The notes beneath the pieces are model-generated. The model did not search any database. It was not told where the DNA came from and saw only the letters and a list, made by a program, of their open reading frames with translations. The position numbers and the translations under genes are program-made. This document shows, piece by piece, positions 52,201 to 61,117 of a stretch of DNA of 64,000 bases (positions are counted from its first letter, which is position 1; each line of letters begins with the position of its first letter). Origin of the DNA: Tritrichomonas musculus (lineage: Eukaryota; Parabasalia; Tritrichomonadida; Tritrichomonadidae); the NCBI GenBank assembly GCA_039105265.1, contig JAPFFF010000021.1, positions 1,674,001 to 1,738,000 of the forward strand. Reading direction: 5' to 3'.

Positions 52201-55200
52201 TCGATTGGTGTAAGAGTACTGAATCTGATATATCGATTCCAGATGATAGTAACGAAGCTGTATCATTGAACTCATGCGTCAACATATGTAAGACATTTCG
52301 TGATACTATTAAGGGTCCATTAGAGTTGTTATCGTATAAGATTCAAGAGGTTGAATCCAATCAACCATCTACTAGCGGAGATAGTGAATTCGATACCGTC
52401 GATGGTTATCCCACATACTACGTCAAACATAGTGATATCACCACATACGAACCAACATCAACTGATTCAGTTCAAGATCCAGTCATCATCATGAAGATAT
52501 CATTACCAAGTGAACTCAAGAGTAGGTTTACTACAACGGTTGATGTATTCAAGATTCATATGCGAAATCTATTGATATTGGATTGGCAAGGGAATGTATT
52601 GAACGATTTCATCATATCATTCGATAACGGCAAATTCATATGTCCAGAGTTGACTCATAACAAAGCTCGTGATTGCTACACATACTCGACTCGTGAACGT
52701 GATGATCCAGAGATCATGTTCGACAAAGACCTCAACATAGAACCATACTCATGGTATCTCAATGGTGACATGACCATCCATAACTTACTGAATGATGACT
52801 CATTAGTATCACGTAAACCAGTTATCAAATGCGATATCATCGATGCGAAGAACGCGTTGAGATTACAAGAATCTGATGTCTACTATTTCTATCGTCCGTC
52901 AATGATCACTTATGATGAACATGTTAAGTACATGGATACATTCGGAGACGAGATATTGGAGTATGAATGTGAGTGCTATAAGATGATTTATAAGATACCA
53001 TCTACATATGAGATACCAACTAATCTGACATTCAAGTTCAGTGAATACTGTTTCGGTAATAAATGGTCGTTAACGTGGGATGGTAATAAATGGATCGGTG
53101 ATGATATTCAAGGTCGATTCCAGAGTAAGATCATCAGTAAGTGTCAGAAACGTGATCCGAAACCAGATAACTATGGTTCAACTGGTTGTATCATAGCTGT
53201 TAAACGAGATACATTGAATAGTAGAGCGATTCGTGAAACAAACTCGAAAGGTCTAGCATATTCGTTACTTCGTACATGTATGCGTGATGATGGTGGTGTA
53301 TACGAACCGTATATCAAGTTCAAAGATGGTTCTGTCGTTAACGGATCTGATTATTCATTGAGTATTGGTTTCACATCAGCTGATTCATCAGTTAAGTTGG
53401 ATGGATATGATCTTGCTTCAGTATCATGTACTATTGGTAATTACTCGACATCGAAGTTGAATATCAGTGATATCGAACAGTTATATCTCGATCTGGTTCT
53501 ACCTGGACAAGAACTCGTTAATCGATTGTCTTTCACGATTGATGGTGATGAAGTTCATCGCAGTGGTACCAACGACAATGGTTACGTTGATTTGAAAGGT
53601 GCATTGGATACAGTCGATAGAATCGGTTACGTATGGACTAAGCGATCGAAGAATGACACTGGTCGTGATATCACCTTATATCTACGTCATGACTATACTG
53701 ATCCAATTGATGAAGTCAACTGGGATCCATCAACGAACGCGTTCGAGTATATCATTAAACAACAGTTCTATGAAGTATCACCGAATCCGAACGCATCTAC
53801 AACACTGTATACTGATTTCAACATTACATCATCGAAGATCATCACGGCTGATAATATAACAACAATGAGATCGGATTTGAATCTAGTGACGAACAACGTT
53901 GATGTAGTATCATACGACGTCAAAGAGGTGAAGAGTAAAGTCGATGCACTTAGTTCAGAAATGGTTGATCAACAATCGAAGACCAAGTATCTACAGAAAG
54001 AGGTTGACAAGATCGATATGAAAGCTAATGTTGGTATCGCGTTGGGTGTAGCTGGATGTGTTATAGGTGCTACTGGATTGGGTGTCGCTGGTAAAGCGTT
54101 GTCGTTCGCATCGAAAGGTGTTGCTAATACTGTCGGTCGTGAGTTGGTGAATACTGTTACGAAGGTTAGTGATGTTGGTGCTGATGTCGTTACAGACATG
54201 GCTGGTAAGTTGGTTGATGAGTTACCGGATATTGGTGCTGATATATTCTTCGGTGATATGGTTTCAGTACCAGTTAGTCGAATGATGAAATCGCGAACGG
54301 AGTTATCGAATACAGATAAACTGAATAAGATAATCGAATGGTGTGATCAAGAGTACGTACCAGTTGAAGATATGACATTCACTGATGAACTAGATGATCC
54401 ATCTAAAGTTGCTATGACGTTGACATCAACGATGGATATGTGTAAACGATTCAGACATACGATGAAACCGATGATCAAGACACTAGCACAGACAATGCAG
54501 TTATCGAGAGATGATGTCATTGATATTGTTGGTAAGATTGATGGTATAGACAAGAACGTCAAACTCGTTGCGGAAGATATTATCACTGATGGATCGATTA
54601 GAGTTAAACTCATGGTAAGAACAATAAGTGAGTTCAATGATGTTGATTATGATGAACAGTATGTTTCGTTAACGATCACTAATGGAGTCATATCTGAATA
54701 TATTGGTACGGATACATTTCCATCAGCTACAATGGATGACTCTTCAACACAGATCACTATATTGAATCCACAACACGTTCAAGTCACTGGTATCATGATT
54801 AAAGAGAACACATTGATCAGACACTTGGAGTTCACTACTAACGATATAGCGTATACGTGTGATGTAGATGCGTTACAGAAGAAGATAGATTCATTACATG
54901 ATCAACTCGAACAGAATGATAAGTCATTGGCTACTACACTAAATGAGTTTCCGACAGTAGATGAAGTGAACACAGCGTTGGATACAGTTAAGAATGAATC
55001 TGATAGTAAGTATCGAAACAAAAATGATTTGATATATAAAGATGCTGTCGATGTACCATTTGAAAATGTACAAGATAGTTCGGGATCATGGGAGGTCAAA
55101 ATCAATTTGATCAGTGGAATTCGCCTTGTTGGAACAATATCAAATAACGATGGCTTTGTAAAAGAGTTTGATTATTTGTTTGACTATGATGGTGTTATTA

Positions 55201-55964
55201 CTCCAGATGGAGATGTTAATGTCGCTTTTGAAATCGATGGAACCACTTATTACTTAACTTATTATAAAAGTGATAGTAATGGTCTGTGCTTTTATATCGA
55301 TAACGGAGAAGACTATTTCGATACCAAATTAATATCAGCGGAAAGAATATTGAAACAAGATACAATAGCATTGAAAAGTGAGATTCCTGAACCTGTTGAT
55401 TTGACCAATTATGCTACTATGGGTGATCTCGATAGATATGCGTTGAAGAGTGAGTTGAATAAATATGCTAAATCTCATCAAGATCTAGCCAAGTTAGTAG
55501 GTGATAATGTCGCTAAAATCGTAACAATGAACAGTCAGATATCAAATCTACAGCAAGAGAACGAATCATTAAAAACTAAGTTAGACGCGTTGATGAATAA
55601 AATAGCACGAATCAAGTACACATTCAGCGTAGCGAATAGTAATATCATTCGTTATCAATTCGAGAAACAACTTGACGAATATGATGGAACACTCTATTTG
55701 ACTTATAACGAAACCAGAGATAATGTTACCAGTGTAAACGAAATCAAAATCAGTATATCATTCAACGTTAATAATTCACCTAAGTTTGAATATCAATGTG
55801 AACCAACTAAGATCTGGTTAAACAATATTGAATTTCCATTAAGTGGTAGCAATTTCGTGATCAATGCAACAGCTAATTACATAATGATTAACTCGACATT
55901 CTTTACATCAAATGGTATCTTAACTGCAGATAACACGAAGAATGTAATACATTCATTGGCGTAA
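49233..55964 (+). CDS. Giant fibre-like structural protein with internal duplication
   Basis: 2,243 residues; a second in-frame ATG at 49,245 may be the true start. A unit of about 370 residues occurs twice (about 60-410 and 1,190-1,560): each has a YxxPS(L/M)IT segment, a WSL(I/T)WDG(H/N)xW core and QQFYEVxPxPxxxTTxxTDxNIxSSKI. Each is followed by a helical, Gly/Ala-rich hydrophobic stretch (the second is GIALGVAGCVIGATGLGVAG). The C-terminal 350 residues have DLTNYATMGDLDRYALKSEL, a repeat style typical of trimeric viral fibres, then a coiled coil and a beta-rich tip. It probably forms a host-attachment fibre or spike. The distal part (after about 55,020) is more AT-rich than the rest. Confidence 0.7.
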   Translation: MLNKMITPLAVRAMALKDRGYKIKVRDDELKITKDSKVDDVRINCVYTKNEIDELIKNTKSEINDNSLFELRESDQLYLYKPSLITQSSKYYEMIWNIDPNYEIPLQLEFEFKDYLFGHTWSLIWDGHSWTGNNVVNLSFNKQSTVRNNNGSPAIVVRHNDYIAKWIRCFVDTVKDSDNYATILSKYVTNWRVMYADGTVINVSDDNVKLGESPHYDNIDVQQFGVKVSNDVSSKNMLYVLADININGFVTPLKWDLNITTPINLHYLNTRDNNPVIESFTYIREVKHSNKSIPEENTNNDIHIYIEKEYFEQKPDTADETYNPFDIMITQQFYEVKPDPRECTTITTDNNIYSSKIIWADNIMTMRRDLNVVGGTVDVLAYDYSVLRAIINGIQEQLRLQAAYNEYIDSIRKGLAIASDIITILSGAVNMVKDLSTLSMTGENMNINTYRTEDFTFPGMGGPNDDYPGGKQPISGKFLLDMDTSAAGQVLKRFIPTQTEIPAATSSLTATDLVLNAMNSLTQIGTTTTTLIAGGLTLDRVPEMIDGVRTIQQSIQTITDSVRELRRRWREHRDNTIVDHTVENTDEMELDDLDDETPTTRLTHDTTTNAGSGFGDHNLESLSDLTDEELLALNSSDVHVDQIGNDLILITSVTTGEVVYIRRRDHVQSITTPERIRFNSRRRVDTTSTWSYDGRTALEIEQMLLTDRILFENTHPELQFVRNSDVDTGVDWTEVRDSSGRTVAIIDITMLTRTSVDSDGISIHNHGSSVNVNSDGIHVNDETRELIANEYNVVVVNHELTPTDDADVVIPGTTITLGDIEQMDWFQRHRLANEIHGLRFRDSRSELGSTNNDDHTEVVYKNNVIGVIDRRHINQVTINDNQITLTNPDNQLTLTDHDIQWMRDHDEQHRSTLRGFISNINNRLEEINMDMEWLLDHPSLTDRYVVCRGSRILVPIVDAVLYIPRSIRKASTYSLEGESIPNKLSLQPLIDWCKSTESDISIPDDSNEAVSLNSCVNICKTFRDTIKGPLELLSYKIQEVESNQPSTSGDSEFDTVDGYPTYYVKHSDITTYEPTSTDSVQDPVIIMKISLPSELKSRFTTTVDVFKIHMRNLLILDWQGNVLNDFIISFDNGKFICPELTHNKARDCYTYSTRERDDPEIMFDKDLNIEPYSWYLNGDMTIHNLLNDDSLVSRKPVIKCDIIDAKNALRLQESDVYYFYRPSMITYDEHVKYMDTFGDEILEYECECYKMIYKIPSTYEIPTNLTFKFSEYCFGNKWSLTWDGNKWIGDDIQGRFQSKIISKCQKRDPKPDNYGSTGCIIAVKRDTLNSRAIRETNSKGLAYSLLRTCMRDDGGVYEPYIKFKDGSVVNGSDYSLSIGFTSADSSVKLDGYDLASVSCTIGNYSTSKLNISDIEQLYLDLVLPGQELVNRLSFTIDGDEVHRSGTNDNGYVDLKGALDTVDRIGYVWTKRSKNDTGRDITLYLRHDYTDPIDEVNWDPSTNAFEYIIKQQFYEVSPNPNASTTLYTDFNITSSKIITADNITTMRSDLNLVTNNVDVVSYDVKEVKSKVDALSSEMVDQQSKTKYLQKEVDKIDMKANVGIALGVAGCVIGATGLGVAGKALSFASKGVANTVGRELVNTVTKVSDVGADVVTDMAGKLVDELPDIGADIFFGDMVSVPVSRMMKSRTELSNTDKLNKIIEWCDQEYVPVEDMTFTDELDDPSKVAMTLTSTMDMCKRFRHTMKPMIKTLAQTMQLSRDDVIDIVGKIDGIDKNVKLVAEDIITDGSIRVKLMVRTISEFNDVDYDEQYVSLTITNGVISEYIGTDTFPSATMDDSSTQITILNPQHVQVTGIMIKENTLIRHLEFTTNDIAYTCDVDALQKKIDSLHDQLEQNDKSLATTLNEFPTVDEVNTALDTVKNESDSKYRNKNDLIYKDAVDVPFENVQDSSGSWEVKINLISGIRLVGTISNNDGFVKEFDYLFDYDGVITPDGDVNVAFEIDGTTYYLTYYKSDSNGLCFYIDNGEDYFDTKLISAERILKQDTIALKSEIPEPVDLTNYATMGDLDRYALKSELNKYAKSHQDLAKLVGDNVAKIVTMNSQISNLQQENESLKTKLDALMNKIARIKYTFSVANSNIIRYQFEKQLDEYDGTLYLTYNETRDNVTSVNEIKISISFNVNNSPKFEYQCEPTKIWLNNIEFPLSGSNFVINATANYIMINSTFFTSNGILTADNTKNVIHSLA

Positions 55965-55994
55965 CCAAAAATAGATGAATCGTTATTTTTGAAC

Positions 55995-56522
55995 TCATAC
56001 GACGACGTACTTCAGACATAAGTGATATACATTGACGAGATCGTTGAACTCTTTGTTATAGACTTGTTTGAAGTCAGTGACTATCTCACCAGACTCAGTA
56101 ACGATCTTAATAGCATCGATCTTCTGTATTGGTGATACTTTCGCGACACAACATCCAGGATTGTCATCAGTGTATATCTCAACATCACCACCTGTAACTG
56201 ATTTGATGATTGATGCTAGATCTTGTTGTGGAACGATGATAGTATGTTTACTGATGAGATTACTGATCAGAGCTTTGTCTTGATCGAGTAGTATCTTCGC
56301 GTATGTTTCTAGAATGAGTGTTCGGACATCAACTTTCTCTAACTCCGTTGACGGTGCATCATTAAGTGTAATATCACGAGTGATGACTATATCTTCTTTA
56401 CCATCATCACGTTTATTGATGAAGATGTTGTTATTGATATTGTTATTGGATTGCGATGCTGATGTCGGTTCGAGTGAAACATTTGCATTGACTCCAGTGT
56501 TGAGTGACCTCTTCTTAATCAT
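55995..56522 (-). CDS. Element protein of unknown function
   Basis: 175 residues with an Asn/Ser-rich N-terminal 60 and a helical plus beta C-terminal part (LILETYAKILLDQDKALISNLISKHTIIVPQQDLASIIKSV...). No family is recognised. TATTTTA lies 11 nt upstream of the ATG. It is the last gene of the leftward block and converges on the fibre-like gene. Confidence 0.6.
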   Translation of the reverse strand: MIKKRSLNTGVNANVSLEPTSASQSNNNINNNIFINKRDDGKEDIVITRDITLNDAPSTELEKVDVRTLILETYAKILLDQDKALISNLISKHTIIVPQQDLASIIKSVTGGDVEIYTDDNPGCCVAKVSPIQKIDAIKIVTESGEIVTDFKQVYNKEFNDLVNVYHLCLKYVVV

Positions 56523-56555
56523 TTATATTACAGTAAAATACGTGGAATTGACTGT

Positions 56556-56744
56556 TTAATACGAGTTAACATCATCTTTATACAGGATCAACTGTTTAGC
56601 ATTGACGCATCTACATGATTGATCAACCGCTACTAGATTCTCTTTCTTGTGAGTCGCTGGATGACGATATTCGGGTTTAGTTATCGGTGGATTCTTAGTG
56701 ATATGTTGTTTATGAGACATGATTTGAACTGATTTACCGGACAT
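56556..56744 (-). CDS. Small basic element protein
   Basis: 62 residues from the ATG at 56,744 (MSGKSVQIMSHKQHITKNPP...). Longer frames start at 56,750 or 56,768, but the TATTTTT motif (reverse of 56,752-56,758) lies between those starts, so 56,744 fits best. Basic, His/Lys/Pro-rich, with a Cys pair (SCRCV). No family is recognised. Confidence 0.45.
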   Translation of the reverse strand: MSGKSVQIMSHKQHITKNPPITKPEYRHPATHKKENLVAVDQSCRCVNAKQLILYKDDVNSY

Positions 56745-56773
56745 TTTCATGAAAAATAAACAAACCATTCGAT

Positions 56774-57319
56774 TTAGATGAATTCACGTCGAAGTCCACG
56801 AATACCGATATTATGAAGCTTATGATTAATATCCCATAGTTTAACTTTATTCTCTTTAGTGACTCTGATTTTACGATATTGTTCGCCGTTATCGAACCAT
56901 ACTTTACCATCTTGATCCATGAAATAACCTTCAAACTCCCATCCCTTGTATAATATGATCGGTACTACATCAATTGGTAACTCGTCAACATACTCGAATT
57001 TGATATCTCCCCAACCAGTTCGATTGAGATCATTCATTCTACGAGTTTTCCAACATAGATTCTCGACATGATAATCGGTTCTGATTCGATTACGGTGTTC
57101 GACTTCGACTTTGTTTTCGGGATCATCATTCTCGATCCATTGTAAAGCTATGACAATGTGTTTGTAATATAAGCGACCATTGAGTTTGATTTGAATATAC
57201 TTAGACTTTTGTTTCTCCCATTCAGTGATGATATAGCCATTACTCTTACGTCTGATCTGATATGGATAGTCAGTATTGATTTCATAATCATTGTCGACTT
57301 TCAATGTCTCCCAACTCAT
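56774..57319 (-). CDS. HNH endonuclease-like protein
   Basis: 181 residues. The N-terminal part resembles a NUMOD4-type module (YEINTDYPYQIRRKSNGYI). An HNH core follows: LYYKHIVIALQWIENDDPEN, then VEVEHRNRIRTDYHVENLCW, with the second motif VEH instead of the usual VDH. The C-terminal half (LPIDVVPIILYKGWEFEGYFMDQDGKVWF) is like the companion region of HNH proteins in large DNA viruses. It is probably a nicking or homing-type nuclease. TATTTTT lies 12 nt upstream of the ATG. Confidence 0.75.
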   Translation of the reverse strand: MSWETLKVDNDYEINTDYPYQIRRKSNGYIITEWEKQKSKYIQIKLNGRLYYKHIVIALQWIENDDPENKVEVEHRNRIRTDYHVENLCWKTRRMNDLNRTGWGDIKFEYVDELPIDVVPIILYKGWEFEGYFMDQDGKVWFDNGEQYRKIRVTKENKVKLWDINHKLHNIGIRGLRREFI

Positions 57320-57370
57320 TTGAATTTATAGAAAAATAATCGATTAAATATAGAATGACCGTAATTTCAT

Positions 57371-58963
57371 TTAACGACTCGTGACGTCATACTGTCCGAC
57401 TTCAACACAAGGCGGCATACCATTTGGTTGAACATGAATGGATATGACAGTATCTTGTAACAATCCCATAATTGGAGGTGGTTTTGGACTGGTAACAGCA
57501 TAGAAACTATCATCTGGAAGATCACAAACGATTTCGTAAGTGATTGGTGTGTTACTGGTTTGACCTTGTTGGAATGTGTTATCGGTTTCAGTTGGAAGTC
57601 CGATAAAGAATGATGTAGTATCGTAACTAAAGTGTCTACGTGGTGTATTTGAACCTTCATCTACATGTTGATTGGAGACGAACGTCAATGATTGAATCAC
57701 CTCTTTGTTGAACCCTGTTTGTTCACCGTTAACGTTCATAGCGTTCTGACATAGTTCGATGAACATTGGATCAGTGCCATCAGTCGCAAATGGAATAGTT
57801 GGAACGACACCATAACCACCACATCGTAACTGGAAGTTCGTAAACTTAGGGTTCTTGAATACAGTGTGATGAGTTGAATCTAATGGGAATAAGAAGAAGA
57901 TTGAATCGACAAATCTTGGAGTAATGGTTTGAGTGGTTGATCCATGACCGGTACCGAGACTCTTACTCATAGTCGTGAATGTCAATATCTGAGTTGGAAA
58001 GATGAGTTCTTGTTGAGTGTATCGTTGAACGAGTGATTGATATATATCATTATCGATACCAAAGTTGGGGATGACACTATACGCTTTATCAATCTCATAA
58101 TTACGATCAACTGTTATTCTACGAATCTCTGATTTTAATGTATATGTTTCTAAGTCATTATACATATATGCGATGTCACCGATTTGAACGAATTCAGATG
58201 TGATACCATGAAGAGTAAGATCATCATGGTTACCAATATCGGACATTAACTCTTTAGATGGACCAACTGGACACCAAACCAAACCCTGTGTACCGAACAT
58301 AATTTTGAGTTCGAATTTGCCAGCGAATGCGGGTAGATACTTGATGTTACTGAGTGGTAAGAATCGGCGTAAATCGATCTTCAATGGTATGGTAACTTCA
58401 TATATATCAGTTTCGGTAACAAGTTCTACGAACTCACCACAATGAGCTATATTAAATTTACGATTATATATATCTTTATGACGAACTTTAGAGTAGATAT
58501 CGGATCGTTTAGAAGCTTCATTAGCACCACACGCTGTCAAGAATGACTCTTCTGGACCAAAGTTTTGAGTGTATATGGAGATACCGTTAGAGAGGATCTC
58601 ATATTTTTCGACTGAATCCATAGCGTCTTTGAATCCAACCCATAATGTATTAAAATCATGACCATTTATTTTTTTCAATGCATTGTTAATTGGATCACTC
58701 ATGACTATTGTAATCTTCATCTGCGCTTTGATGAATCCGTTATAGATATCAGCTGTGTTATCACATGTTGGACTGATAATGAATGTCGTGAATGAACCAG
58801 CATGAATAGGTGCTGATGGACTGTACGAAGCTTGCGCATCGATAACGTACTTCTTGTTAGTGTCTGACATGGCTATAGCATTATCGACTATATCGAAATA
58901 GCTAGCCACTTGAGTATTTACTTCAGCTGATGTCTTGTGAAAGACTTCGTTGTTGAATGTCAT
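57371..58963 (-). CDS. Likely major capsid protein (double jelly roll type)
   Basis: 530 residues, predicted mostly beta. Features that fit a Polinton-type double-jelly-roll capsid protein include FIISPTCDNTADIYNGFIKA early on, the mid-protein VTIPLKIDLRRFLPLSNIKY then LPAFAGKFELKIMF, and a second beta domain ending QDTVISIHVQPNG. Its size, its place in the leftward structural block and the TATTTTT motif 11 nt upstream support the call. No sequence motif is diagnostic, so structure comparison would decide. Confidence 0.65.
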   Translation of the reverse strand: MTFNNEVFHKTSAEVNTQVASYFDIVDNAIAMSDTNKKYVIDAQASYSPSAPIHAGSFTTFIISPTCDNTADIYNGFIKAQMKITIVMSDPINNALKKINGHDFNTLWVGFKDAMDSVEKYEILSNGISIYTQNFGPEESFLTACGANEASKRSDIYSKVRHKDIYNRKFNIAHCGEFVELVTETDIYEVTIPLKIDLRRFLPLSNIKYLPAFAGKFELKIMFGTQGLVWCPVGPSKELMSDIGNHDDLTLHGITSEFVQIGDIAYMYNDLETYTLKSEIRRITVDRNYEIDKAYSVIPNFGIDNDIYQSLVQRYTQQELIFPTQILTFTTMSKSLGTGHGSTTQTITPRFVDSIFFLFPLDSTHHTVFKNPKFTNFQLRCGGYGVVPTIPFATDGTDPMFIELCQNAMNVNGEQTGFNKEVIQSLTFVSNQHVDEGSNTPRRHFSYDTTSFFIGLPTETDNTFQQGQTSNTPITYEIVCDLPDDSFYAVTSPKPPPIMGLLQDTVISIHVQPNGMPPCVEVGQYDVTSR

Positions 58964-59008
58964 TTACTTGACAGAAAAATATGATGGTTTAAGTCGACGG
59001 ATTCATAC

Positions 59009-59620
59009 TTAGCGTCGTATACGTGATCGAAATATGGGTTGTTCAATGACTGGTTCAGGTTCAGGTTCAACTGGTTGTGGTTCAACTGGTTGTGGTGCAA
59101 CTGGTTGAGGTTCATTAACAACAGGTTCGGATTCGACTGACTCTGGAAACATATCCGGTACATATCGACTACGAATACGCGATTTCGATAACTCTTTGTT
59201 GACGACATGTTTGATATACTGTTTCTGCTCTTTCTTGAATCTATCATTGCGGATCTCTTCACCGAGATTACGTAACTGTTCGAGTATTTCGAGATTTATC
59301 GTTGAATCTGGTCTAGTTGATGGAATCGTACTACTAGATGTTCGCGGTCTACGTTGTTTGATTACAGGTGGTGGTGTTGATTCAGTTTCAGACTCGACAT
59401 CGTTAGTAACATCGACAGACTGTTTATCAACATCGACATCGACAGACTGTTTATCAACATCGTTATTGGTTTGATCTACTAATTTAGTCTCCCTCAACTT
59501 GACTATATATTTACCTTCTTTTTTAGTCGGAAACACTTCATATTCAGGATCTTCAATCCCTTGCAACCATCGTTGAATGATTTGATTTCGTTTCACTCCA
59601 CGTACGTACTTAGAACTCAT
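59009..59620 (-). CDS. Pro/Glu-rich element protein
   Basis: 203 residues. It has a conserved-looking N-terminus (RWLQGIEDPEYEVFPTKKEG then KYIVKLR), an acidic VDKQSVDV repeat, a helical charged part (NLEILEQLRNLGEEIRNDRF) and a C-terminal PQPVEPQPVEPEPEPV tract ending in RSRIRR. It could be a structural or scaffold protein; no family is recognised. TATTTTT (reverse of 59,632-59,638) lies 11 nt upstream of the ATG. Confidence 0.6.
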   Translation of the reverse strand: MSSKYVRGVKRNQIIQRWLQGIEDPEYEVFPTKKEGKYIVKLRETKLVDQTNNDVDKQSVDVDVDKQSVDVTNDVESETESTPPPVIKQRRPRTSSSTIPSTRPDSTINLEILEQLRNLGEEIRNDRFKKEQKQYIKHVVNKELSKSRIRSRYVPDMFPESVESEPVVNEPQPVAPQPVEPQPVEPEPEPVIEQPIFRSRIRR

Positions 59621-59654
59621 TTGATTTTAACAAAAATATCATCACTGACAATAC

Positions 59655-59882
59655 TCACTTACGTTTGTTTTTACGAGTTTTGGATTTGCGTTTACTGGTT
59701 TTGATATATGGTACGGTTACGTCATGAGTATTAGTGTTATCATGATATCGTGTTGGTAATGATCGCGGTCTAGTGACTTCGTTATACATAGTACCAGGTC
59801 CAGATACGATAACAGAATTACTCGATCTATATGCATTACTTCGTACTTTGCTTCCGCAAATTGTTCGATCTCTGCCACTCAT
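59655..59882 (-). CDS. Small basic protein, core- or packaging-like
   Basis: 75 residues ending in a strongly basic tail (TSKRKSKTRKNKRK). Such small Arg/Lys-rich proteins often coat the DNA in virions of this class, but that is inference. No TATTTTT motif is seen upstream; its start lies 10 bp from the end of the neighbouring gene, so the two may share a transcript. Confidence 0.5.
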   Translation of the reverse strand: MSGRDRTICGSKVRSNAYRSSNSVIVSGPGTMYNEVTRPRSLPTRYHDNTNTHDVTVPYIKTSKRKSKTRKNKRK

Positions 59883-59892
59883 TTATGATCCG

Positions 59893-60297
59893 TTAAATCC
59901 CCCGAAATGGAACGAATTTATGAGGTTTCTTTCGCGAATCAGCTGCAGCTTGTGCTGTTGATGATCCACCTTGTTTTAATTCGCCACGCGCGAACTGTTC
60001 ACTGATCTTCACGAGCTTGTCTTTGACCGACCCCTTTGGCATGTGACTGAATATGTTTGCACCTGCTGATGTGATAGCACCTAACGTTGGATTGAATGCA
60101 GTAGCGAATGGTGTTATCGCATGTAACATAGTACCGATAGCTTTCGGATTATTCATAGCGAAGTTTTTAGCACCGATCAACCCCTTTTTGGTCGCATTCC
60201 ATACTCTATGTGCAGCGTTTTTAGCACCGATGAGCCCCTGATGGACATCACTTTTAAGTCTATTCCAACCGCTTGTAATGAAACTCTTGAATCCCAT
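59893..60297 (-). CDS. Small amphipathic protein with duplicated GLIGAKN motif
   Basis: 134 residues. Two copies of GLIGAKNxA (GLIGAKNAAHRVWNATKK and GLIGAKNFAMNNPKA) are followed by a hydrophobic, Gly/Ala-rich helix region (IGTMLHAITPFATAFNPTLG) and a basic tail. Size, amphipathic repeats and place next to the capsid genes recall membrane-active minor virion proteins of adenovirus-like elements. This is an inference without sequence homology that I can show. Confidence 0.55.
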   Translation of the reverse strand: MGFKSFITSGWNRLKSDVHQGLIGAKNAAHRVWNATKKGLIGAKNFAMNNPKAIGTMLHAITPFATAFNPTLGAITSAGANIFSHMPKGSVKDKLVKISEQFARGELKQGGSSTAQAAADSRKKPHKFVPFRGI

Positions 60298-60599
60298 GAT
60301 TTATTAATCATAAAAACAAACCAATTTATTGTTCAAAGTGTGATTCGTTACTAGTGATATTGATGATAAACCGATCATGTTGACCCTAGTAGTGATAGTG
60401 TATCAATAATCGGGGTCAGATAGAATCCACTTAAAACGCCTATAAATGGCCCATTTTTGGGCCCATATTCGGGTTAAAATTCAAAATCCACATATGGGAC
60501 CCATACCGCATACTACCCCAAAACGCCTTTAAAACGCCCATATTCGGGCCCATACAAATTCCGAAAATAGGCCGCATATGGCCCACCTATGGACCACCT
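60298..60599. other. GC-rich, repeat-bearing spacer between the two gene blocks
   Basis: GGGCCCATA and CCCATATTCGGG-type words recur at about 60,450-60,560. From about 60,580 a tandem CCACCTATGGA unit of about 13-14 bp runs into the next frame (60,580-60,630). No gene is seen. The composition and codon use of the genes change across this spacer, so it is the best candidate for a junction between two elements. Confidence 0.55.
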
Positions 60600-61025
60600 A
60601 TGGGACCACCTATGGACCACTTATGGAACGTTCCGATGGCGACACAGACCGATGGGACAACCCAGATGAATTCCAAAAATAACGCGGTTCTCGAATCAAT
60701 CCAATTTTTTATCCAGTTAGAAATGAATTCAGCAACAGCTGCCATGCCACAACTCTCCACTGTCGAAGCTAATGGTGTCAAACTCGATTACCTCGAACGC
60801 GTCATCCTCAAGAAATACCCCCAATGGAAATCCCTTGCATTCGACTACCACAACGACGATGATTTCATGGACGATCTCATCGACACAATATCAAATTTCG
60901 AAACCGATTTGGAATCCCTCCGAACCAAAATCATAGATGGTGATAGCTATGATCGCAAGGAACTCGATTTGGGACGCATCAAGATGCTATTGAAAATACT
61001 CGCATTCTCATATGAATATGCGTAA
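60600..61025 (+). CDS. Element protein of unknown function (second block)
   Basis: 141 residues from the first ATG, but the first 12 codons fall inside the CCACCTATGGA tandem repeat, so an internal Met (for example MNSKNNAVLES) may be the true start. The rest is helical and acidic (LDYLERVILKKYPQWKSLAF, DDLIDTISNFETDLESLRTK). No family is recognised. Confidence 0.5.
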   Translation: MGPPMDHLWNVPMATQTDGTTQMNSKNNAVLESIQFFIQLEMNSATAAMPQLSTVEANGVKLDYLERVILKKYPQWKSLAFDYHNDDDFMDDLIDTISNFETDLESLRTKIIDGDSYDRKELDLGRIKMLLKILAFSYEYA

Positions 61026-61117
61026 GCTCATTCCCATTATATATTTTTGGACTCAACTCCATATGATGTAATAACTAGCTGGTTCGCAATGCAACTCAAT
61101 TTTTTATCGAATTCCAA

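Noticed and set aside
59196-59474. 92-codon plus-strand frame (and similar frames at 50,381, 53,599, 54,347 and 57,367)
   Set aside because: Shadows of the real genes in other frames, with codon use unlike the element's genes and no TATTTTT motif.
41434-60450. Long inverted terminal repeats around the first block of the element
   Set aside because: Comparing 41,434-41,600 with the reverse complement of 60,300-60,620 showed no match, so the right end is left open.
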